This document shows positions 8,268 to 16,479 of a stretch of 64,000 nt of DNA, one piece after another. The translations under genes were made by a program, and so were the position numbers. The notes under the pieces were generated by a model. It did not search any database and was not told the DNA's origin. It saw only the letters and a list, made by a program, of their open reading frames with translations. The stretch is from JAPYTK01 sp964401935 (GTDB lineage Bacteria > Myxococcota_A > Polyangia > Polyangiales > Polyangiaceae), in contig CAYOAL010000033.1 of assembly GCA_964401935.1 (NCBI GenBank), positions 11,029-75,028 on the forward strand, given 5' to 3'. Numbering within the stretch: the stretch's first letter is position 1; the number at the start of each line of letters is the position of its first letter.

Positions 8268-9611
8268 TCAGACCGGGAACAGATCGGCCGGGGGCATGAA
8301 CACGCTCGGCGCGAGCTGCTCCCCTCCGGGGCCGCGGAGCGTGCGCTTTAGCACGAAATCGAAGAGCAGGGGGTTGTGCCGATCGATCTCGTTGAGCAGC
8401 TCCCGCTGCGCGGGGTGGAGCAGGCCGAGCTCCACCAGCGTCTTGGTCCGGATGAGCGCGTTGATCGCGGGGAGCGGGTAGTCGCTGCCGTTCACGAGGC
8501 GGGTGTGCAGCTCGGGCCGCCCGAGGAGCCGGCTCAGCACGTGCGCCCGGTTGTACTGAACGAGCGCCGAAACATCGCCGAAGAGCCGCCCTGTGTAGCT
8601 GGGGTCGTCCATCAGCCGCAGAAACAAATCGAAGCTCGAGACGAGCGGCTTGTCGACGCCCGGCGCGTCGAGATCTTCGTCCTCCCCGCTCGACGCACAG
8701 TGACACACGATGACCTTCACGCCTCGGTCGAGGGCCCGTCGGAGCCGCAAGGGGTTGGAGAGCTTCTGCGCGTCCTGCACCTCCACTGCCTCCTCGCGCC
8801 CGCCGTGGGTGAGCAGGGGCAGCTTCAGCGCGGCGAGTTTGTCGAAGAACGGGTCGCACGCGCTCGACGCGGGATCGATGCGCATCGCGCTCGGGAGCCA
8901 CTTGATGCAGCGGATGCCTGCTCCCGCCAGCCGCTCGAGCTCGGCCACCGCGTCCTTGCGGTAGGGGTGGATCGAGCCACACGGGAGGAACACGTCGGGG
9001 TTCTGCTTGGCCACCGCGAGCACGTAGTCGTTGGGGACATAGAACTCGGTCGCGCCGTCGTCGGCGGTGCCATCCGACCGGTGGACCCGATCGAACGCGA
9101 GGACGTGCAGTCGCAGGAAGGGTTGGGGCTTGGCCTTGTCTCCGCGCCGAATCGCGAGCTGCTGGCGGGCGAGCGACGACAAGCGCGCCACGTACTGTTG
9201 GTCGGCGCGGTCGAGGTCGTCGATGCCGGCCGCGAGGCGATAGATGTGGAACCGCGCGTAGGCGAGCGGGTGCCACAAGCTCTGCATGTGCGGGTGGACG
9301 AAGCAGCCGGTGCCCTCGGTCCCGAGCCCCACCACGTGCACGTGGCAGTCGACCATGCGCTGCGGATCGATGCCCTCCCAGGCTGCGTCGACGAGGCCCG
9401 CGGCGGCATCCGACAGAGGACCGTCGGGGGGCGCGGGGCGAGCGAGCCGCAGCACGCCGCAGCGGCCCCCGACGACGAGGGCACCGGCCACCGCCCCTCC
9501 GAGCAACGCCCGCCGACCGAGCCGCGAGCGGGCCGCGCTTTTTGCGCGCTTCGGTTTTGACCCGGTCCCGGAGCCCGGTGCATCCTTCTTGCGCTGCGGA
9601 TCAGCTGCCAT
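8268..9611 (-). CDS. Exported amidohydrolase-family protein (amidohydrolase_2/TIM-barrel)
   Basis: A twin-Arg-like n-region (RSRLGRRALLGGAVAGALVVGG) suggests Tat export. The metal site of an amidohydrolase_2 protein is visible: DCHVH near the start of the mature part, then LLTHGG, VIVCHCASSG and NGSDYPLP. It likely hydrolyses or decarboxylates a small carboxylate or ester outside the cytoplasm; the substrate is unknown. The ATG at 9609-9611 shares two bases with the ATG of the divergent phosphatase gene, so the promoter of each gene must lie within or upstream of the other reading frame, or one start is further in. Confidence 0.85.
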   Translation of the reverse strand: MAADPQRKKDAPGSGTGSKPKRAKSAARSRLGRRALLGGAVAGALVVGGRCGVLRLARPAPPDGPLSDAAAGLVDAAWEGIDPQRMVDCHVHVVGLGTEGTGCFVHPHMQSLWHPLAYARFHIYRLAAGIDDLDRADQQYVARLSSLARQQLAIRRGDKAKPQPFLRLHVLAFDRVHRSDGTADDGATEFYVPNDYVLAVAKQNPDVFLPCGSIHPYRKDAVAELERLAGAGIRCIKWLPSAMRIDPASSACDPFFDKLAALKLPLLTHGGREEAVEVQDAQKLSNPLRLRRALDRGVKVIVCHCASSGEDEDLDAPGVDKPLVSSFDLFLRLMDDPSYTGRLFGDVSALVQYNRAHVLSRLLGRPELHTRLVNGSDYPLPAINALIRTKTLVELGLLHPAQRELLNEIDRHNPLLFDFVLKRTLRGPGGEQLAPSVFMPPADLFPV

Positions 9612-10875
9612 GACCAAGCACGACCCCCCATCGATGGCGAGCCCGGAGGAGCTGCTCCGAGATCACGCCGAGCGCGTGATCGTGCCAAGCTTCGACTTCC
9701 GCGTCGACTATTGCTCGGGGACGATCATCGGCCACGGTCGTGAGCACAACGAAGACGCCATGTTGTGTCGGCCCGATCTCGGCCTCTTCGCCATCGCCGA
9801 CGGCATGGGAGGGCACGCGGCGGGCGAGGTGGCCGCGCGCGAGTCGCTCGAAGCGATCGAGACCGCGCTGTCCTCGGAGGAGGCGCGGGCGGTGCTCAAC
9901 CGCTACGCCGCCACCCCGATGTTGGAGAACCGCAGGCTCGTCTTCGATCTCTTGAGCGCAGCCATGCGCACCGCCAACCAGGCCGTCATCGAGGCGGGCG
10001 AGGCCTCCGCCTCTCGGCGCGGCATGGGGTGCACCCTCGACTTCACGGTGCTCGTGCGCGACCGCGCGTTCTTCGCCCACGTGGGGGACGCCCGCGCGTA
10101 CCTCGTGCGGCCCACCGCGTCTCTCCAGCTCACGCACGATCATGCCGCCTACGACTCGCTGCGCACCTCGGGAAAGCGCGCCCCCATGGCCGCCACCCGC
10201 AGCCCCCTCACCAACTCCATCGGGCACCAGAAGAAGCTCGTGGTCGACACGCTGTTCGTCGATCTCTCGGCAGGAGATCGCATCGTCCTGTGCACGGACG
10301 GAGCCTTCTCTCTGTTCGAAGCCGAGGCAGCCTTCGGCCGCGTCTGTCGCACGGGCAGCGCCAAGGACGTGTGCGCCGCGCTCATCGGCCGCGCAAAGAG
10401 CCGCCAGGGGCTCGACGACGCGAGCGTCATCGTCATCCGGGTCCGCGAGCGTTTCGCCGAGCGACTCGGCGACGCCGGCCCGCGGTCGCGCGACATGGCC
10501 ACCATCTCCGCGAGCCCGCTGCTCATGGACATGGCGCCCGCGCACGTGCTGAGCACGCTCGCCGCCGGGGTGGAGATCGAGCTCGACGAAGGGACCGAGA
10601 TCCCCCACGCGGTAGCCAACGATCGGGTCGCCTACGTGATCCTCGACGGGCTCGTGGAGCTCGGCAATGGCCGCAAGCTCGGTCCGAGCGGGCTGTTGAT
10701 GGCGGAGTCGCTGCTCGACGTGGCGACGCGAGGCAAGCTGCCACGGGCGCTCGAGCGCACGCGCCTGCTCCGCATCCGCCACGACGACTTCCTCGAGGTG
10801 TGCGCCCACAACAGCGAGCTCTCCGCCGAGCTCTACAAGCGGATCGCGCGGCACCTCGCCACCACCAACCGCTGA
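9610..10875 (+). CDS. PP2C-type protein phosphatase fused to a cNMP-binding-like domain
   Basis: Residues about 35-285 carry the bacterial PP2C metal-binding motifs: REHNEDA (44-50), DGMGGH (64-69), GDARAY (from 159), CTDG (228-231) and LDDAS (268-272; the last motif reads DD where DN is usual). Residues about 310-421 resemble a cyclic-nucleotide-binding/CAP_ED beta-roll (GVEIELDEGTEIPHA, YVILDGLVEL, then LLRIRHDDFLEVC and a terminal helix). It should remove phosphates placed by Ser/Thr kinases, possibly gated by a ligand. The start is either ATG 9610 or the ATG eight codons later. Confidence 0.87.
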   Translation: MTKHDPPSMASPEELLRDHAERVIVPSFDFRVDYCSGTIIGHGREHNEDAMLCRPDLGLFAIADGMGGHAAGEVAARESLEAIETALSSEEARAVLNRYAATPMLENRRLVFDLLSAAMRTANQAVIEAGEASASRRGMGCTLDFTVLVRDRAFFAHVGDARAYLVRPTASLQLTHDHAAYDSLRTSGKRAPMAATRSPLTNSIGHQKKLVVDTLFVDLSAGDRIVLCTDGAFSLFEAEAAFGRVCRTGSAKDVCAALIGRAKSRQGLDDASVIVIRVRERFAERLGDAGPRSRDMATISASPLLMDMAPAHVLSTLAAGVEIELDEGTEIPHAVANDRVAYVILDGLVELGNGRKLGPSGLLMAESLLDVATRGKLPRALERTRLLRIRHDDFLEVCAHNSELSAELYKRIARHLATTNR

Positions 10876-10880
10876 CCCGT

Positions 10881-10921
10881 CCGCCGACGACCCGCTCGCT
10901 CGCGGCGTCGCGGGTCGGCGG
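10881..10921. terminator. Convergent hairpin between the phosphatase and tlpA-like genes
   Basis: The left arm CCGCCGACGACCCGC (10881-10895) pairs with GCGGGTCGGCGG (10910-10921), with a small bulge and a 14-nt loop. There is no U-run, so it may be a hairpin that stops transcription from both sides or only an RNA 3' end stabiliser. Confidence 0.5.
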
Positions 10922-10927
10922 TGAGGG

Positions 10928-11500
10928 TCACTTCGCGAGCGTCTCGACCTCGTCCTCGAGGACCTCGAGCTCACCGCTCTTGAAGCCGACGTGGACGTGC
11001 CGGAGGATGCCCTCCTTGTCGATGACGTAGCTCGTGGGCATGGTCGCCGGCTTGTACTGCGCCGAGGTGGTCTTCTCTTTGTCCCACACCAGCGCGAACG
11101 ACACGTTGCCGTGCTTCTGCCCGAACGCCTTGATTTCGTCGACGTCGACCGTGTCGGGGTCGTCGACGCTCACACCGATGACCGCGACCTCGCCCGCGAA
11201 CTTGTCGACGAGCTGCTGATACTTGGGGAACGACTTCTTGCAGGGGTCGCACCACGTGGCCCAAAAGTCGACGATGAGCACCTTGCCCCGCGCACCCCCG
11301 AGGGTGGCTGGCTCCTCACCGCCGACGTGCTCGCCCTCGATCTCGCAAGCTGCCTTGCCGACCGAGACCGTGCAGCCAGCCTCCCCGTCCGGAGACTCGG
11401 CGGGAGTACACGCCGTCGCTCCCACACCGAGGACGGCACCCAAGAAACCGGCACGAAGTGCCGCCCAACGTTGTGTCCCCCGCAAAGAATGTATTTTCAC
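10928..11500 (-). CDS. TlpA-like thioredoxin lipoprotein (paralog 1)
   Basis: A signal peptide ends in GATAC-T (lipobox). A short Cys-containing linker precedes a TlpA/ResA-type thioredoxin fold with the catalytic WCDPC in VDFWATWCDPCKKSF, followed by GVSVDDPDTVDVDEI and cis-Pro MPTSYVIDKEG. It should act as a thiol-disulfide reductase at the periplasmic face, for example in cytochrome c or disulfide maturation. The GTG at 11500 was chosen because GGAAGGGAG lies just upstream; an upstream ATG at 11536 is possible. Its neighbour at 11564-12151 is a close paralog. Both lie in a heme-motif-rich region. Confidence 0.87.
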   Translation of the reverse strand: MKIHSLRGTQRWAALRAGFLGAVLGVGATACTPAESPDGEAGCTVSVGKAACEIEGEHVGGEEPATLGGARGKVLIVDFWATWCDPCKKSFPKYQQLVDKFAGEVAVIGVSVDDPDTVDVDEIKAFGQKHGNVSFALVWDKEKTTSAQYKPATMPTSYVIDKEGILRHVHVGFKSGELEVLEDEVETLAK

Positions 11501-11563
11501 CAACTCTAGACGCTCCCTTCCAATCAAGAGGCTCACTTCAGGCGGCGATCGGGGCCTTTGCCG

Positions 11564-12151
11564 CTACTTGAGCAGCGCTTCCACTTCCGCGTCGATCTTC
11601 TCCGCCTCGCCACCTTCGAACCCTTCGTGGATGTGACGGATGATCCCCTGCTTGTCCACGACATAGCTCGTCGGCATCTTCGGCGGCTTGTACGTGTCGG
11701 CCGTCTTCTTCGTCTTGTCCCACACGATCGCGAACTTCACCTTGAGATCGGTCGCGAACTTCTTCACGTCTTCTTCGGTGACGTCGTCCGGATCGTCTAC
11801 GCTCACGCCGATGACGGCGAGCTGGCCGGCGTACTTGTCGACGAGGTCTTGATAGTGCGGGAACGACTTCCGGCACGGATCGCAGAACGTCGCCCAGAAG
11901 TCGACGATGACGACCTGGCCACGGCCATCGGCGAGCGTCATGGGCCCCTCGCCCATCACGCCGTCGCCGCTGATCTCGGGTGCGGTCTTGCCGATCTCGG
12001 GGGCTTCGCCGCTCCCAGAGTCGCCGACGTTGTCACTCGGATCCTTGGCTTCTTGTCCGCCGCCGCAACCGAAGACTACCGGCGCCACGGCGATCAGGAC
12101 GCTCGGTGCGAGCAGACGAGTGGCGAGGAGGCGATGAGAGAACGACTTCAT
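11564..12151 (-). CDS. TlpA-like thioredoxin lipoprotein (paralog 2)
   Basis: ATG 12151 follows AAGGAG at good spacing. The lipobox is VFGC-G. After an acidic Gly/Ser linker comes the thioredoxin domain with the active site WATFCDPCRKSF, GVSVDDPDDVTEEDV and MPTSYVVDKQGIIRHIHEGF. The sequence parallels paralog 1 almost position for position, so the pair arose by tandem duplication. One difference is that the residue before the CxxC is Phe rather than Trp, which could tune redox potential. It is transcribed upstream of paralog 1, with a gap of 63 nt, and divergently from the Cx4CH lipoprotein gene. Confidence 0.88.
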   Translation of the reverse strand: MKSFSHRLLATRLLAPSVLIAVAPVVFGCGGGQEAKDPSDNVGDSGSGEAPEIGKTAPEISGDGVMGEGPMTLADGRGQVVIVDFWATFCDPCRKSFPHYQDLVDKYAGQLAVIGVSVDDPDDVTEEDVKKFATDLKVKFAIVWDKTKKTADTYKPPKMPTSYVVDKQGIIRHIHEGFEGGEAEKIDAEVEALLK

Positions 12152-12453
12152 GAACAGGGGCTCCTTCGATGGCTGTTGGAGATGCGCACGCTTCTTGCCT
12201 TCTCTTTTGCCGTGACTCGCCCCGGCGCAGCGCCAGCCATGACTGCACGACGTGCGAGGGCGGAGCACGTCGTGGCGTTGGCTTTGGGAGTTGGTTGCTC
12301 GTGGTCAAGCATGCGCACGGCGGTGCAAGAAAAGACGAAGTTGGTTTACCACATCCCGCTCCGCGTTGGACTTCGGTTGGAGCACGGTTGGTTCGAAGCC
12401 CGGCTGGATCGACTTTGTCACCCACGAGGGATACAAAAGGATCGGGATCTGGC
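12152..12453. other. 302-nt divergent intergenic region
   Basis: This stretch separates the tlpA-like gene (leftward) from the Cx4CH lipoprotein gene (rightward). It is less GC-rich than the flanks and includes the run ATACAAAAGG just before the rightward start. It must hold both promoters, but I cannot pick a convincing -35/-10 pair. I see no gene in it. Confidence 0.5.
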
Positions 12454-13062
12454 ATGACGATTTTCTCGAGCGCAGGCCTTCGCGTGGTCGCAGGGGGCAT
12501 GCTCCTCTTGGCCGCTGGCTGTGACGATGGCGATGTGCGGTTTGGGCCGCCCGGCGGGCTCCGCATCCGCGGAGTCACCACCGTCACCGCGGAGTGCCCG
12601 CTGCCGATGGGCGTCCCCGTCGACCCAACCCCCGCCGAGTGCGCCACCGTGGCGTGGGGCGGCGCTCAGGGCATCTTCGCCAAGTACATGGATGCGGGCC
12701 TCCCGCGCGGCAACTGCGCCGCCGGCGGCTGTCACAACGGGCCCAACGACCCCACCGGCGTGAACATGGCGGCAGGCGATCCCGACGTGAGCTGGGACGC
12801 GCTCGCCGCCTTCTCGAACGGTGGACGCCCCTACGTGTCGAGCGATCCCAACGCCGCGCCGTACCTCATGTGCAACATCGATCCGGCCACGACCGTGCCC
12901 TACGGATCCCCGATGCCGAAAGGACCGATCTACGAACCCGCCGAGCTCCAAGAGATCGGCCTCTGGGCGGCGTGCGGGATGGCCAAGGACGGCATCGCTG
13001 GCGGCGGCGTGGGCGGCGGCGGCGTAGGCGGCGGGGGCGTGGGCGGCGCCGGCGGCCAGTAG
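12454..13062 (+). CDS. Lipoprotein with a Cx4CH heme-like motif and Gly-Val repeat tail
   Basis: A signal peptide ends at the lipobox Cys (LLLAAGC, C23). Residues 88-94 read CAAGGCH, a Cx4CH pattern resembling c-type heme attachment with two extra residues. A later Met-containing stretch, YGSPMPKGPI, could supply an axial ligand. The last 20 or so residues are GGGV repeats. The likely place is the outer envelope, as a cytochrome-like or copper/heme-binding lipoprotein. Covalent heme is inferred and not certain, because Cx4CH is atypical. It heads a rightward run of redox-looking genes. Confidence 0.75.
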   Translation: MTIFSSAGLRVVAGGMLLLAAGCDDGDVRFGPPGGLRIRGVTTVTAECPLPMGVPVDPTPAECATVAWGGAQGIFAKYMDAGLPRGNCAAGGCHNGPNDPTGVNMAAGDPDVSWDALAAFSNGGRPYVSSDPNAAPYLMCNIDPATTVPYGSPMPKGPIYEPAELQEIGLWAACGMAKDGIAGGGVGGGGVGGGGVGGAGGQ

Positions 13063-13300
13063 TGTGCCGACCTCCCGAACCCGCTTAGGGACAATGTCCT
13101 ACAATGTGTGAAGTAACCGTACTCATTCAGAAATCTGACCGGCCAACGATGGATCCAATTGGCTCCATCATGATCCACGGTTCGGCCCATTTCGGGGCAA
13201 GATCTCCCGCAATCCCGCGTTTCCAGCTATGATCAGCGCTGGCATCGAACGTGCAAAGTCTTTCCTCAGTCACGACTCGAGCAACGGAGAATCAAGCGCG

Positions 13301-13540
13301 ATGACCAAGACCGACAAAGCCCGCACGCTCAAGACCGCCCTCACCCTCGCCATCATGGGCGCCGGCTTGGCGATGGCGACGGGCTGCACGCCGGTGGCCC
13401 CGTACGAGCGCGCCAAGCTCGCGCACCCCACCATGGCCGCGAGCGACGTGGCTGGGCCGGGCGAAGAGCACCTCCGGGCGATCACCGAGGGCGCGATCGG
13501 TGGCAGCACCGGCGCCGGCAGCGGCTGCGGCTGCAACTGA
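13301..13540 (+). CDS. DUF4266 small lipoprotein
   Basis: The product is 79 residues. Lipobox ATGC-T is followed by the DUF4266 signature: PYERAKLAHPTM, a GPGEEHLRAITEGAIGG stretch and a C-terminal GSGCGCN. A GGAGA lies 12 nt upstream of the ATG. In other proteobacteria and myxobacteria, DUF4266 genes sit beside DUF3570 barrels, thioredoxin-like lipoproteins and ApbE flavinylation genes. The DUF3570 gene is next here and TlpA-like genes are close by, but no ApbE gene is in the window. The molecular role is unknown; a C-terminal metal or disulfide site is plausible. Confidence 0.85.
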   Translation: MTKTDKARTLKTALTLAIMGAGLAMATGCTPVAPYERAKLAHPTMAASDVAGPGEEHLRAITEGAIGGSTGAGSGCGCN

Positions 13541-13600
13541 GCGCCACGCTCCATCCCCATCCCTGCCCAGCGAGCTGGCGCGCAGCCACGCGCCTCGACG

Positions 13601-13639
13601 ACCGCCGCGACGACCCTCATGAGGGCGCGGCGGTTTTTT
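13601..13639 (+). terminator. Rho-independent terminator after the DUF4266 gene
   Basis: A perfect 9-bp stem, ACCGCCGCG with CGCGGCGGT, encloses a second small palindrome (CCCTCATGAGGG) and is followed directly by TTTTT. This is the clearest intrinsic terminator in the window. It ends the DUF4266 transcript, so the DUF3570 gene about 100 nt further needs its own promoter or read-through. Confidence 0.88.
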
Positions 13640-13741
13640 CGTTTGTGGCGATGAGCCCCCGTCGTCGAGTGCGGAGGGCACGCGGGAATTTCCCCATCTG
13701 TGTACGCGTTTGTTGGCACCACCAGATATAGTTCGGCCTGC

Positions 13742-15874
13742 GTGACGCGGATCGCTGCCCTCCTCGCCGCCCTCTTGGTGCTCCTGTCGCCCGTGCCCGC
13801 GTCGGCATCGGGGACGAACGACGCTGCGCTGCGTTCGATCATTCGCGACATTTACAAGTCGGAGGTGGCGAACAAGAAGCTGAAGAACGCGCTCACCAAC
13901 CTCGATGCCGCCGGTGGGATCTGCGAGGGCAGCGCCTGCAGCGACGAGGCTCAGGCCGAGCTGTGGGTCGCGATCGGCATGGTGCAGGCGAAGCTCGGCC
14001 AGTCCACCGAGGCCAAGACCTCGTTCTCGGCGGCGCTCAAGCTCGACAAGAAGGCGCGCCTCCGCAGCGGGTTCATCGACGACAAGGTGGAGGCCGCCTG
14101 GGAGGCGACGAAGGGGCAGGCCGCGAGCCGCGCGCAGAAGGGCTGCCGCGGCAGCTACTCCGAGAGCAAGCCGCCGCGGGACTGGCGCAACGCCGAGGCC
14201 TTCCACTGTTACAAGGAGGCCAAGAGGCACCGCGAGGACAGCGACTTCAAGCAGTGTGCTGAAGACGCGCGGGCCGCCCTCGAGCTCGAGAACGAGCTGC
14301 GCGCGCGGGCGGTGTTGGCGAGCTGTCTCGAGAAAGACAACGCCTGGAAAGAGGCGATCGATCAATATCGAGAGCTCGCCAAACAGGGCAACAACGCCAA
14401 GCAGTACTCGCAGAGCAAGCAGTGGTCTCAGCGAGCCTCGACGCTGCAGCGGCAGATGCCCACGCTCGTGCTGCAAGCACCCGACGACGTCTCGGATCTC
14501 ATCATCAAGCTCGACGGCGCCGAGCTCCCCGCCGAGGCCATCCTCGACGTGGAGATCGAAGTGGATCCGGGCGAGCACACCGTCACCGCCGAGGGAACCG
14601 CCGACGGCCTGCCGGTGGGCTTCGAGCAGAAGGTGCTCCTCAAGCCGTCCAAGACGGTGACGCTCTTGTTGACCATGTCGCCGGGCAACCCCGATCCGCA
14701 GACGCAACGCATCCTGCGCTGCCTGGCGGAGGGCAAGTCGCCCGAAGACTGTCTCAAGAAGACGGAGTCGGTCGCGGGCGACTTGAAGTTCCGCATCGCC
14801 ATCGAAGCGAGCGGTTACCACGACGACATGGACGTGGACGTGGCCACGCCCTCCATCAGCACCAGCGTGGAGCACGTGACCGATGGCTGGGGCCTCGGCG
14901 CACACTTCCTCGTCGACGTGGTGACCGCGGCCTCGGTGGACATCCTCGCGACGGCGTCCCCGCGCTGGCAAGAGGTGCGCTACGTGCCGGCGATCAACGG
15001 GCACTTCGGGATCGGCGACTACGATTTCGCGCTCCGGGGCAACATGTCCCACGAGCCCGACTACCTGGCGCTCGCCGCCGGCCTCACCATCAGCGCCGAA
15101 TACGTCCAGAAGACGATCACCCCCTCGATTGGTTACGAGTACTCGTACGACATCAACGGGCGGGCCAAGACCCCCTTCGACGTGTTCTCCACCATCATCC
15201 AGCGTCACGCGCTGAACCTCGGCCTCGGCGTCGTGGCCGACAAGGCGACCTTCCTCTCGTTCGCTGGCACGGCGGTGTTCGAGAACGGCGACGGCTCCAA
15301 GCCCTACCGGCACATCCCGTTGTTCTCACCCCAGGTGGCGCCGCTGGTGGAGCCTGGCCTCGTGATCGACGCGGTCAACTTCTTCCGCGAGCCGGAGCGA
15401 CCACTCGAGCAGCTCCCGGTGACCCGCAAGCGCTTCGCGCTCGCCTTCCAGATCGCCCACCGCTTCAGCGACGCCACCATCCGCGCCAGCGAGCGGGTGT
15501 ATGTCGACACCTGGGGCACGAAGGCCACGACCACCGACGCGAAGTTCTACTACGACATCGTGAAGGAGTTTCGGATCTGGCCGCACGTGCGGTTCCACGC
15601 CCAGACCGCCGCCGACTTCTATCAGCTCGCTTACGTGGCCGAGCGCACCGCGGACGGGGTGAAGATCCCCGCGCTCCGCACCGGCGACCGCGAGCTTGGC
15701 CCGCTCATCGGCCTCACCGGTGGGCTCGGCGCGCGCTACGAGTTCGGTGAGCGCCGCGCCTACGGCCTGATGATCAACGGCGACGTTGCGTACACCCGCT
15801 TCCTGAACCATCTGTTTGTGAAGGAACGGTTGGGCTACTTCGGAGCCCTCACGTTCGACGCGGAGTTCGAATGA
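13742..15874 (+). CDS. DUF3570 outer-membrane beta-barrel with N-terminal TPR region
   Basis: The GTG at 13742 starts a signal peptide (TRIAALLAALLVLLSPVPASA). Residues about 25-250 form a TPR-like helical periplasmic part. Residues about 240-320 form a PEGA-like beta region (LIIKLDGAELP, VDPGEHTVTAEG). From about 355 onward, alternating strands typical of a DUF3570 barrel begin (YHDDMDVDVATPSISTSVEHVTDGWGLGAHFLVD). The chain ends GALTFDAEFE, one residue past the usual terminal aromatic. The stop overlaps the next gene's ATG by four bases, so barrel and di-CxxCH lipoprotein are translationally coupled. Confidence 0.85.
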   Translation: MTRIAALLAALLVLLSPVPASASGTNDAALRSIIRDIYKSEVANKKLKNALTNLDAAGGICEGSACSDEAQAELWVAIGMVQAKLGQSTEAKTSFSAALKLDKKARLRSGFIDDKVEAAWEATKGQAASRAQKGCRGSYSESKPPRDWRNAEAFHCYKEAKRHREDSDFKQCAEDARAALELENELRARAVLASCLEKDNAWKEAIDQYRELAKQGNNAKQYSQSKQWSQRASTLQRQMPTLVLQAPDDVSDLIIKLDGAELPAEAILDVEIEVDPGEHTVTAEGTADGLPVGFEQKVLLKPSKTVTLLLTMSPGNPDPQTQRILRCLAEGKSPEDCLKKTESVAGDLKFRIAIEASGYHDDMDVDVATPSISTSVEHVTDGWGLGAHFLVDVVTAASVDILATASPRWQEVRYVPAINGHFGIGDYDFALRGNMSHEPDYLALAAGLTISAEYVQKTITPSIGYEYSYDINGRAKTPFDVFSTIIQRHALNLGLGVVADKATFLSFAGTAVFENGDGSKPYRHIPLFSPQVAPLVEPGLVIDAVNFFREPERPLEQLPVTRKRFALAFQIAHRFSDATIRASERVYVDTWGTKATTTDAKFYYDIVKEFRIWPHVRFHAQTAADFYQLAYVAERTADGVKIPALRTGDRELGPLIGLTGGLGARYEFGERRAYGLMINGDVAYTRFLNHLFVKERLGYFGALTFDAEFE

Positions 15875-16479
15875 GGCGGCGTTGGATCATCGCATGGGCG
15901 TGCCTCGCGACGGCGTGCAGCGACCCGCTTCGCGACGGCAAGATCGAAGCGCTCGGAGGCGAGGACCCCAACTTCCCCCCGAGCGAGATCCATCGTCCGG
16001 GTCAGCCGTGCGTCGCGTGCCACTCGGTGTACGAAGGCGCCAAGCCGGTGATCAGTGTGGGCGGGACGGTGTTCACCGATCCGGATCGGCCCGATCCCGA
16101 TGGGCTCGGGCTCCAGCTCGTGCCGAACCACACCATCCGCATCATCGACTCCGAGGGGCGCATCCTCCAGAAGCGCACCAACCGCTGCGGCAACTTCTAC
16201 TGGACCCAGGACGAGTTCGATCCCGCCTACCCGCTCCGCGCGGAGCTGTTCGGCCCGGGGCCGGACGACTCCCTCGTGCCCGTCGACGTGATGGCGAGTC
16301 GCATCGGGCGAGATGGCTCGTGCGGGACGTGCCACACGCACCCTGCCTCGTCGCTGTCGCCGGGCGTGGTGTTCGTGCCCGACGGTCGCCTGTCGCCGGA
16401 GGTGATGCTCCCCGAGCCCGGGGCTTGCCCACCGCCGCGATTTGCTCCCAACCTCTTCAACCCGAGCACTGGCCAATGA
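15871..16479 (+). CDS. Lipoprotein with two CxxCH heme motifs
   Basis: The start ATG overlaps the upstream stop (ATGA). A short signal peptide ends in LATAC-S (lipobox, C16). CVACH (47-51) and CGTCH (151-155) are canonical c-type heme sites separated by a beta-rich domain (VISVGGTVFTDPD, LVPNHTIRIIDSEGRIL). It is therefore a candidate di-heme outer-envelope cytochrome. Its stop overlaps the ATG of the next gene, and it probably forms a complex with the DUF3570 barrel upstream; the complex is inferred from coupling. Confidence 0.83.
   Translation: MRRRWIIAWACLATACSDPLRDGKIEALGGEDPNFPPSEIHRPGQPCVACHSVYEGAKPVISVGGTVFTDPDRPDPDGLGLQLVPNHTIRIIDSEGRILQKRTNRCGNFYWTQDEFDPAYPLRAELFGPGPDDSLVPVDVMASRIGRDGSCGTCHTHPASSLSPGVVFVPDGRLSPEVMLPEPGACPPPRFAPNLFNPSTGQ

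Noticed and set aside
13084..13110. Small imperfect palindrome after the Cx4CH lipoprotein gene
   Set aside because: Short, interrupted and without a U-run.
13292..15313. A 673-codon minus-strand frame opposite the DUF3570 gene
   Set aside because: No recognisable domain; the plus strand has signal peptide, TPR and barrel features.
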